Shown here in pieces: positions 6,273 to 13,006 of a stretch of DNA of 15,297 nt. Source of the DNA: an uncultured Oscillospiraceae bacterium. Lineage in GTDB: Bacteria; Bacillota; Clostridia; Oscillospirales; Oscillospiraceae. The stretch is from contig CAJFPI010000040.1 in the NCBI GenBank assembly GCA_904398675.1, positions 1 to 15,297 on the forward strand, written 5' to 3'. The notes below the pieces were generated by a model. That model was not told where the DNA came from. It saw nothing but the letters and a program-made list of their open reading frames with translations, and searched no databases. Numbering within the stretch: the first letter of the stretch is position 1; each line of letters starts with the position of its first letter. Both the position numbers and the translations under genes were made by a program.

Positions 6273-7558
6273 AAAAACGCCGCCGCTTTTTCCGGGACAT
6301 GTCCCTCCGGGCCTCCTATGTGGTGTATACGCTGCTGGTGTTTCTGGGCTGCACGCTGCTGTGCTCTCTGATCATCAACCTGGCAGACAGCGCCCGCATG
6401 CGTCTGCTGGATCAGTATGTCCAGCAGGCGGAGAGCCACGTCATCCCCGAGGGGGGATACTATGCCGTTACCTATGGGGACACCCTGATCTTTACCATCT
6501 ATGACGCCTCCGGGGCGTATTTGGAGAGCATCCCGGTGGACTACAGCCGCGCGACGCCTATGGTGGACGCGGATGGGATGGTGATCTCCCTGGTCCCCAC
6601 CTATCGCAGCGGCGACCGGATGAAGGATTTCGCCCTGGCCGCGGTGCAGACCATGGCGATCCCGGTGTGCTACGGGGCGGGAGCCATTTTCTGCGCCTTT
6701 CTCTTCTTCCGGCGCAAGCTGAAGGCGCCTATCGCCGTGCTTGCTGACGCCTCCGGCCGCATTGCGGCAAGCGATTTGAATTTCACCATTGATTATGACA
6801 GCCGGGACGAGATGGGGGCGCTGTGCCGCTCCTTTGAGACCATGCGCCGGGCGCTGGAGGAGAACAACCGGGAGATGTTCCGCCAGATGGAGGAGCGCCG
6901 GCAGCTGAACGCTGCCTTCTCCCATGATCTCCGTACGCCGCTGACGGTGCTGAAGGGGCACGCGGACATGCTCCTGGCCGCTCTGCCGGATGAGAAGGCG
7001 GACCGGGACGAGATGGTCCGGGAGGTACAGACCATGTCCGCCAATATCCGGCGGCTGGAGAATTACACCGAGGCCATGACCAAGCTCCAGCGCCTGGAGG
7101 ATATGGAGATCCGCCGCGCGGATGTTGGCGAAGGCACGCTCCTCCGCGGCCTTCGCTCCACGGCGCACATCCTGTGCGCCGGAAAGACCCTGCAGTGGAA
7201 CGAAACTGTGACCAAGGCACAGTGGCATGTGGATCCGGGGATCGTTATGGAGGTCTGTGAGAACCTGCTGCAAAACAGCGCCCGGTTTGCCCGCAGCAGC
7301 ATCGCAGTGACAGTGTCGGATGCCGACGAGACGCTGTGCGTCCTGGTGTCAGACGACGGCTGCGGCTTTTCTCCCCGTGCCTTGGACCAGGCGGCAAAGC
7401 CCTTTTACCGGGCCCGGGAGAGTGGGGAGGAGGGGCATCTGGGCATAGGCCTGAATATCTGCCGGATCCTCTGCAGCCGCCATGGCGGCGAACTGACGGT
7501 GGCCAACAATGTGAAGGGGGGCGCCCTGGTCTGCGCCACCTTTGCCATGGGCGCCTAG
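6260..7558 (+). CDS. HAMP-containing sensor histidine kinase
   Basis: A 432-residue transmembrane kinase. Membrane segments at about 19-42 and 131-150 flank an extracellular sensor region of roughly 90 residues with no recognisable fold. A HAMP linker (about 152-205) follows, then HisKA with phospho-accepting His222 (FSHDLRTPL), and an ATPase domain with N box NLLQNSARFA (335-344), G1 box DDGCGF (365-370) and G2 box HLGIGLNI (393-400). ATG 6260 is preferred to GTG 6242: it gives a basic N-terminus (KKRRR) directly before the first membrane segment and a translational overlap with the regulator. The signal is unknown; the neighbouring genes suggest envelope or membrane-lipid stress. Confidence 0.93.
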   Translation: MGALKKRRRFFRDMSLRASYVVYTLLVFLGCTLLCSLIINLADSARMRLLDQYVQQAESHVIPEGGYYAVTYGDTLIFTIYDASGAYLESIPVDYSRATPMVDADGMVISLVPTYRSGDRMKDFALAAVQTMAIPVCYGAGAIFCAFLFFRRKLKAPIAVLADASGRIAASDLNFTIDYDSRDEMGALCRSFETMRRALEENNREMFRQMEERRQLNAAFSHDLRTPLTVLKGHADMLLAALPDEKADRDEMVREVQTMSANIRRLENYTEAMTKLQRLEDMEIRRADVGEGTLLRGLRSTAHILCAGKTLQWNETVTKAQWHVDPGIVMEVCENLLQNSARFARSSIAVTVSDADETLCVLVSDDGCGFSPRALDQAAKPFYRARESGEEGHLGIGLNICRILCSRHGGELTVANNVKGGALVCATFAMGA

Positions 7559-7579
7559 AAAGCGGCGAACAGACAGAAT

Positions 7580-7617
7580 AAAACGTCCCCCGGAGCGTCC
7601 GAGGGACGTTTTTGTTT
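7580..7617. terminator. Bidirectional terminator between the kinase operon and the AAA ATPase
   Basis: AAAACGTCCC (7580-7589) pairs with GGGACGTTTT (7603-7612), and an inner CGGA/TCCG stem (7591-7594 with 7598-7601) extends the hairpin. A T run follows on the + strand and an A-rich flank serves the minus strand. It ends the kinase operon and probably also the convergent ATPase transcript. Confidence 0.85.
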
Positions 7618-7655
7618 CTGGAAATTGACGCTTAAGGCAGTTTGTGCCTGGTCGC

Positions 7656-9137
7656 CTACAGGCTGCTCCGCAAAACTCCCTGTTGCTGGGGCGGCAGATC
7701 CGCCGGGGTGATGGTGGTCAGCTCCTCGTCGGTGGGGCTGGAGAGGGCGGCGATGCGGTCGGCCTGACGGGCCACCACGGTCTCGAAGAGGTTGCGGACG
7801 TCCCTGGCGTTGCCGAAGTTTTCGCCTCGTTCCTCGTAGAGTGTTTCCAGCCGCTGCCGGACAGCCGTTTCCGCCGCCTGATCCAGGCGGTAATCGCTGC
7901 GCTGGGCCCTGGCGAGAAAGATCTCGTAGAGCTGTCCGGCGTCGTAGTCGAGGAAATGGAGGTATTTGTTGAACCGGGACTGAAGGCCCGGGTTAGAGCG
8001 GATGAAACGGGGCATCAGGCTCTCATAGCCTGCCACAATGACGATGAAGTCGTCCCGGTGGTCCTCCATGGCCTTCAGCAGCGTGTCGATGGCCTCCTGG
8101 CCGAAGTCCTTGTCCGCCTTGGCGGGGGAGAGGGTGTAGGCCTCGTCGATAAAGAGGATCCCGCCCAGGGCCTTGTCGATGACCTCCCGGGTCTTGATGG
8201 CGGTCTGTCCCACATAGCCGGCCACCAGCTGGCTGCGGTCCACCTCCACCAGATGGCCCTTGCTGAGAATGCCGAGGGCGCGGTAGATATTCCCCAGGAT
8301 CCGTGCTACGGTGGTCTTGCCCGTTCCGGGGTTTCCTGAAAATACCAGGTGGAGGGAGAGGTCGGGGCACTTCATGCCCCGCTGCCGACGGAGCTCGCGG
8401 ACCTTTACCAGGTTGATAAGGCTTTGTACATCGGCCTTCACTGTCTCCAGGCCGATGAGGCTGTCCAGCTCTGCCATGGCATCCTCCAGGGATATGACCT
8501 CCTCCTGATCCTCCACCGCGTCGGGCGGAGCGGCATCCTCCGGCGTTTCCGGCTTGGGCGCGTCGGCCGATTTGGGCGTGCCGCCCCAAAAGTCACCGGC
8601 GATAGAGCTGCTGTCCTCCAGATGGCGCTGCACATCGTCCAGCAGGGCGTCCAGCTTTTCGGCATTTCCGGCGCCGCTGGGAATCCGGCGCTGGTCACAC
8701 AGTTTCCGCAGCCCCTGCTGCAGGAAGGTGATCTGCCGTGATTCTCCAAGGGAGAGGGAACCGTCATAGGCGGCAGCCAAAGTCAGCACGGCATCCTGAA
8801 GGGAGAGGAAGGACCGGCTGCAGGCGGTCTGGTGCTCGGTATCCCAGTCCAGCAGCTGATAAAAAAACGGGGGCACGGCGACGGAGGCCCGGATGTCATT
8901 TTTGTGGTAGGACACGGCCCGCTGGAACTGCTGCTCCGTAAAGCGGTAGCGCTTGTCTGTGTAGATCTGATTGATGCCGTCCGCACTGCCGCTGCCGGCG
9001 GGCCCTCTGGCCCAGACAGACAGAATGCAGGTGCGGAAATACTGGTCCAGCGCCTCGGTCTCCACCGGACAGGACGCGGGAAGAGCGGCGCAGAAGGCCT
9101 GGATTTTTTCACAGTATGCCGTGTGAAGGTCGGACAT
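7656..9137 (-). CDS. CbxX/CfxQ (SpoVK-like) AAA+ ATPase with unassigned N-terminal region
   Basis: A 493-residue ATPase. The C-terminal AAA+ module (about 224-480) has Walker A GNPGTGKTT (268-276), Walker B ILFIDEA (327-333), a sensor-1 stretch IVIVAGY (365-371), an arginine-finger position at NPGLQSRF (Arg388), and a sensor-2 region GNARDVRNLFE (442-452). These are the marks of the CbxX/CfxQ group, which includes Rubisco activase CbbX, SpoVK and EccA; members remodel protein complexes. Residues 1-180 are predicted helical, with a DGSLSLGE turn near 125-132 faintly like TerB, and an acidic, Pro-rich linker (about 183-215) joins the parts. The frame continues to 10409 but that is antisense to the transporter; ATG 9137 has GGGAGGG 7 bp upstream. 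Client protein unknown; the gene is monocistronic. Confidence 0.88.
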   Translation of the reverse strand: MSDLHTAYCEKIQAFCAALPASCPVETEALDQYFRTCILSVWARGPAGSGSADGINQIYTDKRYRFTEQQFQRAVSYHKNDIRASVAVPPFFYQLLDWDTEHQTACSRSFLSLQDAVLTLAAAYDGSLSLGESRQITFLQQGLRKLCDQRRIPSGAGNAEKLDALLDDVQRHLEDSSSIAGDFWGGTPKSADAPKPETPEDAAPPDAVEDQEEVISLEDAMAELDSLIGLETVKADVQSLINLVKVRELRRQRGMKCPDLSLHLVFSGNPGTGKTTVARILGNIYRALGILSKGHLVEVDRSQLVAGYVGQTAIKTREVIDKALGGILFIDEAYTLSPAKADKDFGQEAIDTLLKAMEDHRDDFIVIVAGYESLMPRFIRSNPGLQSRFNKYLHFLDYDAGQLYEIFLARAQRSDYRLDQAAETAVRQRLETLYEERGENFGNARDVRNLFETVVARQADRIAALSSPTDEELTTITPADLPPQQQGVLRSSL

Positions 9138-9206
9138 GGCGGTTCCCTCCCGGAAAGCAGTTGAGCAGGCGCGCAGGGGCAGCCCGGCCGGAAAACCGGC
9201 GAGTCC

Positions 9207-9215
9207 AGTATACCA
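9207..9215 (-). promoter_or_regulatory. Extended -10 promoter of the AAA ATPase
   Basis: On the minus strand TGGTATACT (9215-9207) fits TGnTATAAT with one change. The -35 at 17 bp is poor. Transcription would start near 9200, giving a leader of about 63 nt that opens with a CCGG-type hairpin (9187-9200). Confidence 0.45.
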
Positions 9216-9284
9216 CAGCGGCGGCGGGGATGGGAAGAGGGATTTCCTGCGGGAGTGAAAACAGGCGGAAAACGTGTATTCCCC

Positions 9285-9313
9285 TTGACGAATGGTCCGG
9301 GAGAGGGTAGGAT
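9285..9313 (+). promoter_or_regulatory. Promoter of the AI-2E family transporter
   Basis: TTGACG (9285-9290) and TAGGAT (9308-9313) are spaced by 17 bp. Transcription would begin near 9320, about 105 nt before the transporter ATG. The promoter is divergent from the ATPase promoter about 70 bp away. Confidence 0.5.
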
Positions 9314-9425
9314 ACCAGTATAACGCGTTCAGCATGGGGCACAGGGCCGGGAAGGCGGTGTTTCTGCTGGGCATAAGACGGAGAAAAGACCAGATGAACA
9401 ACTGGGTTCCAGAGGAGGTTTCTGC

Positions 9426-10589
9426 ATGGAGTTGAACCGGGCGACAATGAAAAAGATCATGCTGCTCATCGCCTTTGCCGTGCTGCTGCTGGTGGGCGTA
9501 CAGCGCTTTGAGGTGCTGGTGGGGGCAGCGAAGTTTTTGATCGGAATCATCTCGCCGTTTCTGGCCGGAGGGGCCATTGCATTTGTCCTCAACGTGCCGA
9601 TGCACTTTTTGGAGGAGCTGTGTTTCGGCCGACTGAAAAAGAAACGGGGGAAAAGCCCTAAATATGCGCGCCCCCTGAGCCTGCTGCTGACGCTGCTTTT
9701 GGTGGTGCTGGTGATTTTGATTCTGATGCTGGTCATTATCCCCCAGCTGACGGTTTCCATTATAGGTCTGGGGAGCACCATCAGCTCCGCAATCAGCCAT
9801 GTGATCGCCTGGGGACAGGAAATGTTTGCCAACAACCCGCAGATTATGGAGTGGCTCAACGATCTGGCCATCGACTGGCGGAATTTTGACTGGCAGGGCA
9901 TTCTGAATACGGTGATGGATATTCTGAAGAGAGGCGTAACGGATGTGCTCAGTTCCACCATCTCTGCGGTGGGCTCCGTGATCAGCGGCGTATTCGACGC
10001 GGTCATTGCCATTATCTTCGCCTTTTATATTCTGCTGCAGAAGGAGCGGCTGGGTGTGCAGGGACGGAAGATTCTGTATGCCTTTCTGCCGGAAAAGCAT
10101 GCACGCCGCGGGGTTGAAGTTGTTTCGCTGTGCTATCGGACCTTCTCCAGCTTTATCAGCGGCCAGTGCCTGGAGGCCGTGATCCTGGGGACAATGTTCT
10201 TTGTCGCCATGTCCGTAACCGGCATGCCGTATGCGCTGCTGATCAGCTGCCTGATCGCCGTGATGGCGCTGGTCCCCATTGTCGGCGCCTTTATTGGCTG
10301 CGGCGTGGGCGCCTTCCTCATCTTGATGGTCTCTCCGATTCAGGCGTTGATCTTCGTTGTCATGTTCCTGGTGCTCCAGCAGGTGGAGGGAAACCTGATT
10401 TACCCCCATGTGGTGGGCAGCTCCGTCGGCCTGCCGGCTATCTGGGTGCTGATGGCGGTGACGGTAGGCGGCGGGCTCATGGGGATCGTGGGGATGCTGA
10501 TTTTTATTCCCATTACGTCTGTGATCTACACGCTGTTCCGCGCATTTATCAACCGTCGTCTGGAGGAAAAGAAGATACGGGTGAAATGA
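9426..10589 (+). CDS. AI-2E family transporter (UPF0118)
   Basis: A 387-residue membrane protein with about eight membrane segments: two near 11-56, one near 82-108, and a C-terminal cluster from about 190 to 375, split by a soluble stretch (about 110-185). The family pattern is clear: an early GISPFLAGGAIAFVLNVP-like region (IISPFLAGG at 41-49), later GQCLEA, LVPIVGAFIG and EGNLIYPHVVG. Members include TqsA and sporulation-associated YtvI; most are probably ion or small-molecule exporters and few truly handle AI-2. ATG 9426 has GAGGAGG at an ideal distance. It has its own promoter and terminator, so it is a single-gene unit; the substrate cannot be stated. Confidence 0.9.
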   Translation: MELNRATMKKIMLLIAFAVLLLVGVQRFEVLVGAAKFLIGIISPFLAGGAIAFVLNVPMHFLEELCFGRLKKKRGKSPKYARPLSLLLTLLLVVLVILILMLVIIPQLTVSIIGLGSTISSAISHVIAWGQEMFANNPQIMEWLNDLAIDWRNFDWQGILNTVMDILKRGVTDVLSSTISAVGSVISGVFDAVIAIIFAFYILLQKERLGVQGRKILYAFLPEKHARRGVEVVSLCYRTFSSFISGQCLEAVILGTMFFVAMSVTGMPYALLISCLIAVMALVPIVGAFIGCGVGAFLILMVSPIQALIFVVMFLVLQQVEGNLIYPHVVGSSVGLPAIWVLMAVTVGGGLMGIVGMLIFIPITSVIYTLFRAFINRRLEEKKIRVK

Positions 10590-10600
10590 TTACCGGACGA

Positions 10601-10636
10601 AAAAACCCCGGCGCGCACCTGCGCGCCGGGGTTTTT
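10601..10636. terminator. Perfect 16-bp bidirectional terminator
   Basis: The 16-bp arm at 10601-10616 (five A, then CCCCGGCGCGC) and its exact complement at 10621-10636 enclose the tetraloop ACCT. The A and T flanks belong to the stem itself, so the hairpin works in both directions: for the transporter (+) and for the convergent anti-sigma gene (minus), which ends at 10644. Confidence 0.92.
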
Positions 10637-10643
10637 GTATTCT

Positions 10644-11411
10644 TTATGCCGCGGCTGCGGGGAGGAAATCTGTCCCCACAGAATAGAAATTTCCAAGCCA
10701 GCAGAAAAGCCCGCTGCCGCTGTTATAATAGGCCATCCAGCGCAGGCCGTTTGCCGCCTCCAGCCAAACCGGATCTCCGTAGTCTGAGACCTCGGTTTCC
10801 TGCTCCGGCAGGAGTTCCCCCTCGCCGAAGGCGTCGGCGGACACCAGCGCGTCGTAGAGAGCGGCGAGGGCCTCCGGATCGGTGGATGCCTCCTCCTGCC
10901 AGGTGACGGCAGCGAGATCGGCAGCGCCGGTGACGCCGTAGGTCAAGAACATCTGCTGGGCATCCACATGGGTGCTCCCATCGTCTCCCGGCAGCTGATA
11001 GCCCGCAAAGATCAGATACTGATAGGCGTTGTCAGCCGCCAGAATGTAGACGGCGTTCTGATCCTCCGCCGGAAGGTAGAGATGGACGGTCCCCTGGTCC
11101 AGGGAATCGATCTGCATGCCCACCATCTCCGTCTGGATGGCGGAGGGGAGGCCGGTGCGCTGGGCCTGGACGCTGTCCGCGTCCCAGATTTCATAGGCGG
11201 CGCCCCGCAGCGTGACGCCCTGCGCCGGGAGGTTTTCGCCCCGCCCCTGAATCCGGTCTCTAAAAAAGGGGTAGAGGGCGGAGAGCAGCAGAAGGACACA
11301 AAGAAGGATCGCGCCCAGGCGCAGCAGAGGGTGACGGCGGCGGAGGTTGCCCTCGGCCACCAGATCCTCGGGGAGGTCCCCCAGGGCCCGCAGGAGCTTT
11401 TCGCTTTTCAT
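10644..11411 (-). CDS. Membrane-anchored anti-sigma-like protein
   Basis: A 255-residue protein with a short cytosolic N-terminus (MKSEKLLRALGDLPEDLVAE, 1-20), a basic stretch (24-26), one membrane segment (about 29-49) and a 200-residue extracytoplasmic part with no family I recognise. Its arrangement and its place directly after a sigma-factor gene point to an anti-sigma factor or a sigma-associated membrane sensor. The two genes overlap by ATGA (11408-11411), and GGGAGG lies about 10 bp before the ATG inside the sigma gene, so they should be made in a fixed ratio. The outer domain is rich in acidic residues and aromatic patches, especially near the C-terminus. Function is inferred from position and topology. 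Confidence 0.7.
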   Translation of the reverse strand: MKSEKLLRALGDLPEDLVAEGNLRRRHPLLRLGAILLCVLLLLSALYPFFRDRIQGRGENLPAQGVTLRGAAYEIWDADSVQAQRTGLPSAIQTEMVGMQIDSLDQGTVHLYLPAEDQNAVYILAADNAYQYLIFAGYQLPGDDGSTHVDAQQMFLTYGVTGAADLAAVTWQEEASTDPEALAALYDALVSADAFGEGELLPEQETEVSDYGDPVWLEAANGLRWMAYYNSGSGLFCWLGNFYSVGTDFLPAAAA

Positions 11412-11965
11412 TGGGCGGCCGCCTCCCTTCTGATGGTCTCCCGCAGCTCTTCGCGCATCAGCCGGAGCAGAGCCTCCACCCGCCGCTCAGGCAGGGACAG
11501 CTGCCGGGCGATTACTTTGACAGTGTTGCAGTACCAGTAGCGGCGGATAAAAGCCATCCGGTGCAGCAGGGGCTTGGTCCGGAGGTAGGCGGTAGCGGCA
11601 GCGGCCAGACACTCCTCGTTCAGCATGTCCTCCGGCAGATCGGCGGGCATGCACTCCTCCAGCTCCAAAAGGAGCATGGCTACATTTCCTTCACTGCGCT
11701 GCTTGAGGCTGCGCTTTGACCAGCGGTCCAGGGCCAGGCGGCGGGTGATCCCGCCCAGAAAGGAGGAGAGACGGCTGGGACGGTGGGGCGGCATGGCCTC
11801 CCAGGCCAGCGGCCAAACCCCGTCGGCGCAGGTTTCCGCCTCCTCCTCGCTCTCCAAAATATTGTAGGCGATGGCGCGGCAGTGGGCGCCGTATTTTTCC
11901 CGGGCCGCCTCGGCGGCATGCTGGCTGCGGTCAAAGTAGAGATCAATGATCTGTTTGTCGTCCAT
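11408..11965 (-). CDS. Sigma-70 family (ECF-like) RNA polymerase sigma factor
   Basis: A 185-residue sigma factor with only regions 2 and 4. Region 2 spans about 22-85, including the segment CRAIAYNIL and the SFLGGITRRLALDRW stretch (68-82). Region 4 spans about 130-180, with a helix-turn-helix around MAFIRRYWYCNTVKVIARQL (137-156) and a recognition helix near 158-172. It should direct polymerase to a small set of promoters when released from its membrane partner encoded next. A ribosome site (AGAGGAG) precedes ATG 11965. A terminator separates it from the GTPase genes upstream. A CGTCT stretch about 20 nt before the start resembles ECF -10 elements, so self-activation is possible, but no convincing -35 is seen. 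Confidence 0.88.
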   Translation of the reverse strand: MDDKQIIDLYFDRSQHAAEAAREKYGAHCRAIAYNILESEEEAETCADGVWPLAWEAMPPHRPSRLSSFLGGITRRLALDRWSKRSLKQRSEGNVAMLLLELEECMPADLPEDMLNEECLAAAATAYLRTKPLLHRMAFIRRYWYCNTVKVIARQLSLPERRVEALLRLMREELRETIRREAAAQ

Positions 11966-12020
11966 ATGCTGTCTCCTCTCTCTGTTGAGACGAAAAATGA
12001 TGGATCTGCTCCGAAAGATA

Positions 12021-12056
12021 AAAACAGCGGCGGGCAGGAAGTGCTGTCCGCCGCTG
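12021..12056 (-). terminator. Terminator of the GTPase pair
   Basis: On the minus strand CAGCGGCGGACAG (12056-12044) pairs with CTGCCCGCCGCTG (12037-12025), with one A-C mismatch and a 6-nt loop, then runs into TTTTTATC. It ends the transcript of the DUF1980-fused GTPase, 15 bp after its stop codon, before the sigma factor unit. Confidence 0.85.
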
Positions 12057-12070
12057 GCTGGCGTGCCGGA

Positions 12071-13003
12071 TTAAAACTGCACGACCTCCTCCGCGGGTTT
12101 TTCACAGGGGACAACGGCGGAGGCGATGAGGATAGGCCCCTCCTCCCCGTAGAGCTCCCAGTACTGTTTCCGGACCCTGGCGGTGACCTCCACCCAGTCC
12201 CGGGTGGCAAGCTGGTCTTTATTGTCCGCCATGCAGGGGAGGGCCAGGAAGGTGATGTCCTCGGCACAGCAGACCATGGCGTGGCGGCCCACGGTGAAAT
12301 AGGCGCCAAAACGCTTGTCCTGACAGACGACACCCTTGAACCGCACCGTCTTTCCCTCGAACATGGCGGCATCGTCCATGACCTCCACATAAAAGACGCC
12401 GAAGTCCTCGTCGGGAATCTCGATCACGTCCTGGGTGAGGTCAAAGGCGGAGACGGTGCCGTCCCGGTAATCCTCGGAGGCACCGGAGGGCTCCTCCAGG
12501 TAGATCTCCGCCCGGCGGTTGACCATGCGGAGGTTCCGCTTGCGCAGGGCCGCCTTCAGCTCGTCTGTGCAGCGGTTGAAGACGATCATGTCCGCAACCC
12601 GGAGCTTTTCCATCATCAGCTGGCCCATATTTTTGGCGTAGAGGTCAAAGGTGGCGGCATCCACGGTGCACATGATCTGATAGAGCACCCAGTTCTTTGG
12701 CAGCCGCTGGGTACAGAACTCCTCCATGGGCCACATGCCGTTATACTCGATGAGCACCTGGGTAGGGCGGTGCTGTTTCTCCAGGGAGTGAAGATAGAGG
12801 GGCGTCAGATCTTCCAGATCCTCCGCCTGTACCACCTGGACGCCGTCCAGGGCGGCCTTTTCATATTCCTCCTCCCCCTCCTCGCAGGAAAGGAGGAGGG
12901 TGCGCTCGCCCCGGGCAAAGCCCTCCTCCAGGATGCCGTTGATAAACTGGGTTTTCCCGCTGTCCAGGAAACCCACAATCATATAGACGGGAATCTCGCG
13001 CAT
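12071..13003 (-). CDS. COG0523-like GTPase fused to a YcgQ-type DUF1980 domain
   Basis: A 310-residue protein. Residues 1-190 are a G3E/CobW-type P-loop GTPase: Walker A GFLDSGKT (11-18), CEEGEEEY (40-47) at the switch region, and FNRCTDE (142-148) where NKxD is expected. The CxCC metal-binding motif of COG0523 is absent; the region reads IEYNGMW (85-91). Residues about 200-310 match the C-terminal domain of YcgQ (DUF1980, TIGR03943): FYVEVMD, KGVVCQD, then VGRHAMVCCAED (238-249) with the paired Cys245-Cys246. YcgQ normally works with the permease YcgR, and ycgRQ is linked to zinc limitation in Bacillus. GGAG lies 9 bp before the ATG, only 3 bp after the upstream GTPase. The two proteins probably cooperate in metal allocation; the metal is unproven. 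Confidence 0.8.
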   Translation of the reverse strand: MREIPVYMIVGFLDSGKTQFINGILEEGFARGERTLLLSCEEGEEEYEKAALDGVQVVQAEDLEDLTPLYLHSLEKQHRPTQVLIEYNGMWPMEEFCTQRLPKNWVLYQIMCTVDAATFDLYAKNMGQLMMEKLRVADMIVFNRCTDELKAALRKRNLRMVNRRAEIYLEEPSGASEDYRDGTVSAFDLTQDVIEIPDEDFGVFYVEVMDDAAMFEGKTVRFKGVVCQDKRFGAYFTVGRHAMVCCAEDITFLALPCMADNKDQLATRDWVEVTARVRKQYWELYGEEGPILIASAVVPCEKPAEEVVQF

Positions 13004-13006
13004 GGC

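Noticed and set aside
7629..8741. Two + strand frames opposite the AAA ATPase (7644-8339, 8349-8741)
   Set aside because: Both are antisense to conserved AAA+ motifs and lack ribosome sites.
9138..10409. Long N-terminal extension of the AAA ATPase
   Set aside because: It is antisense to the AI-2E family transporter, crosses the ATPase promoter, and the ATG at 9137 has a good ribosome site.
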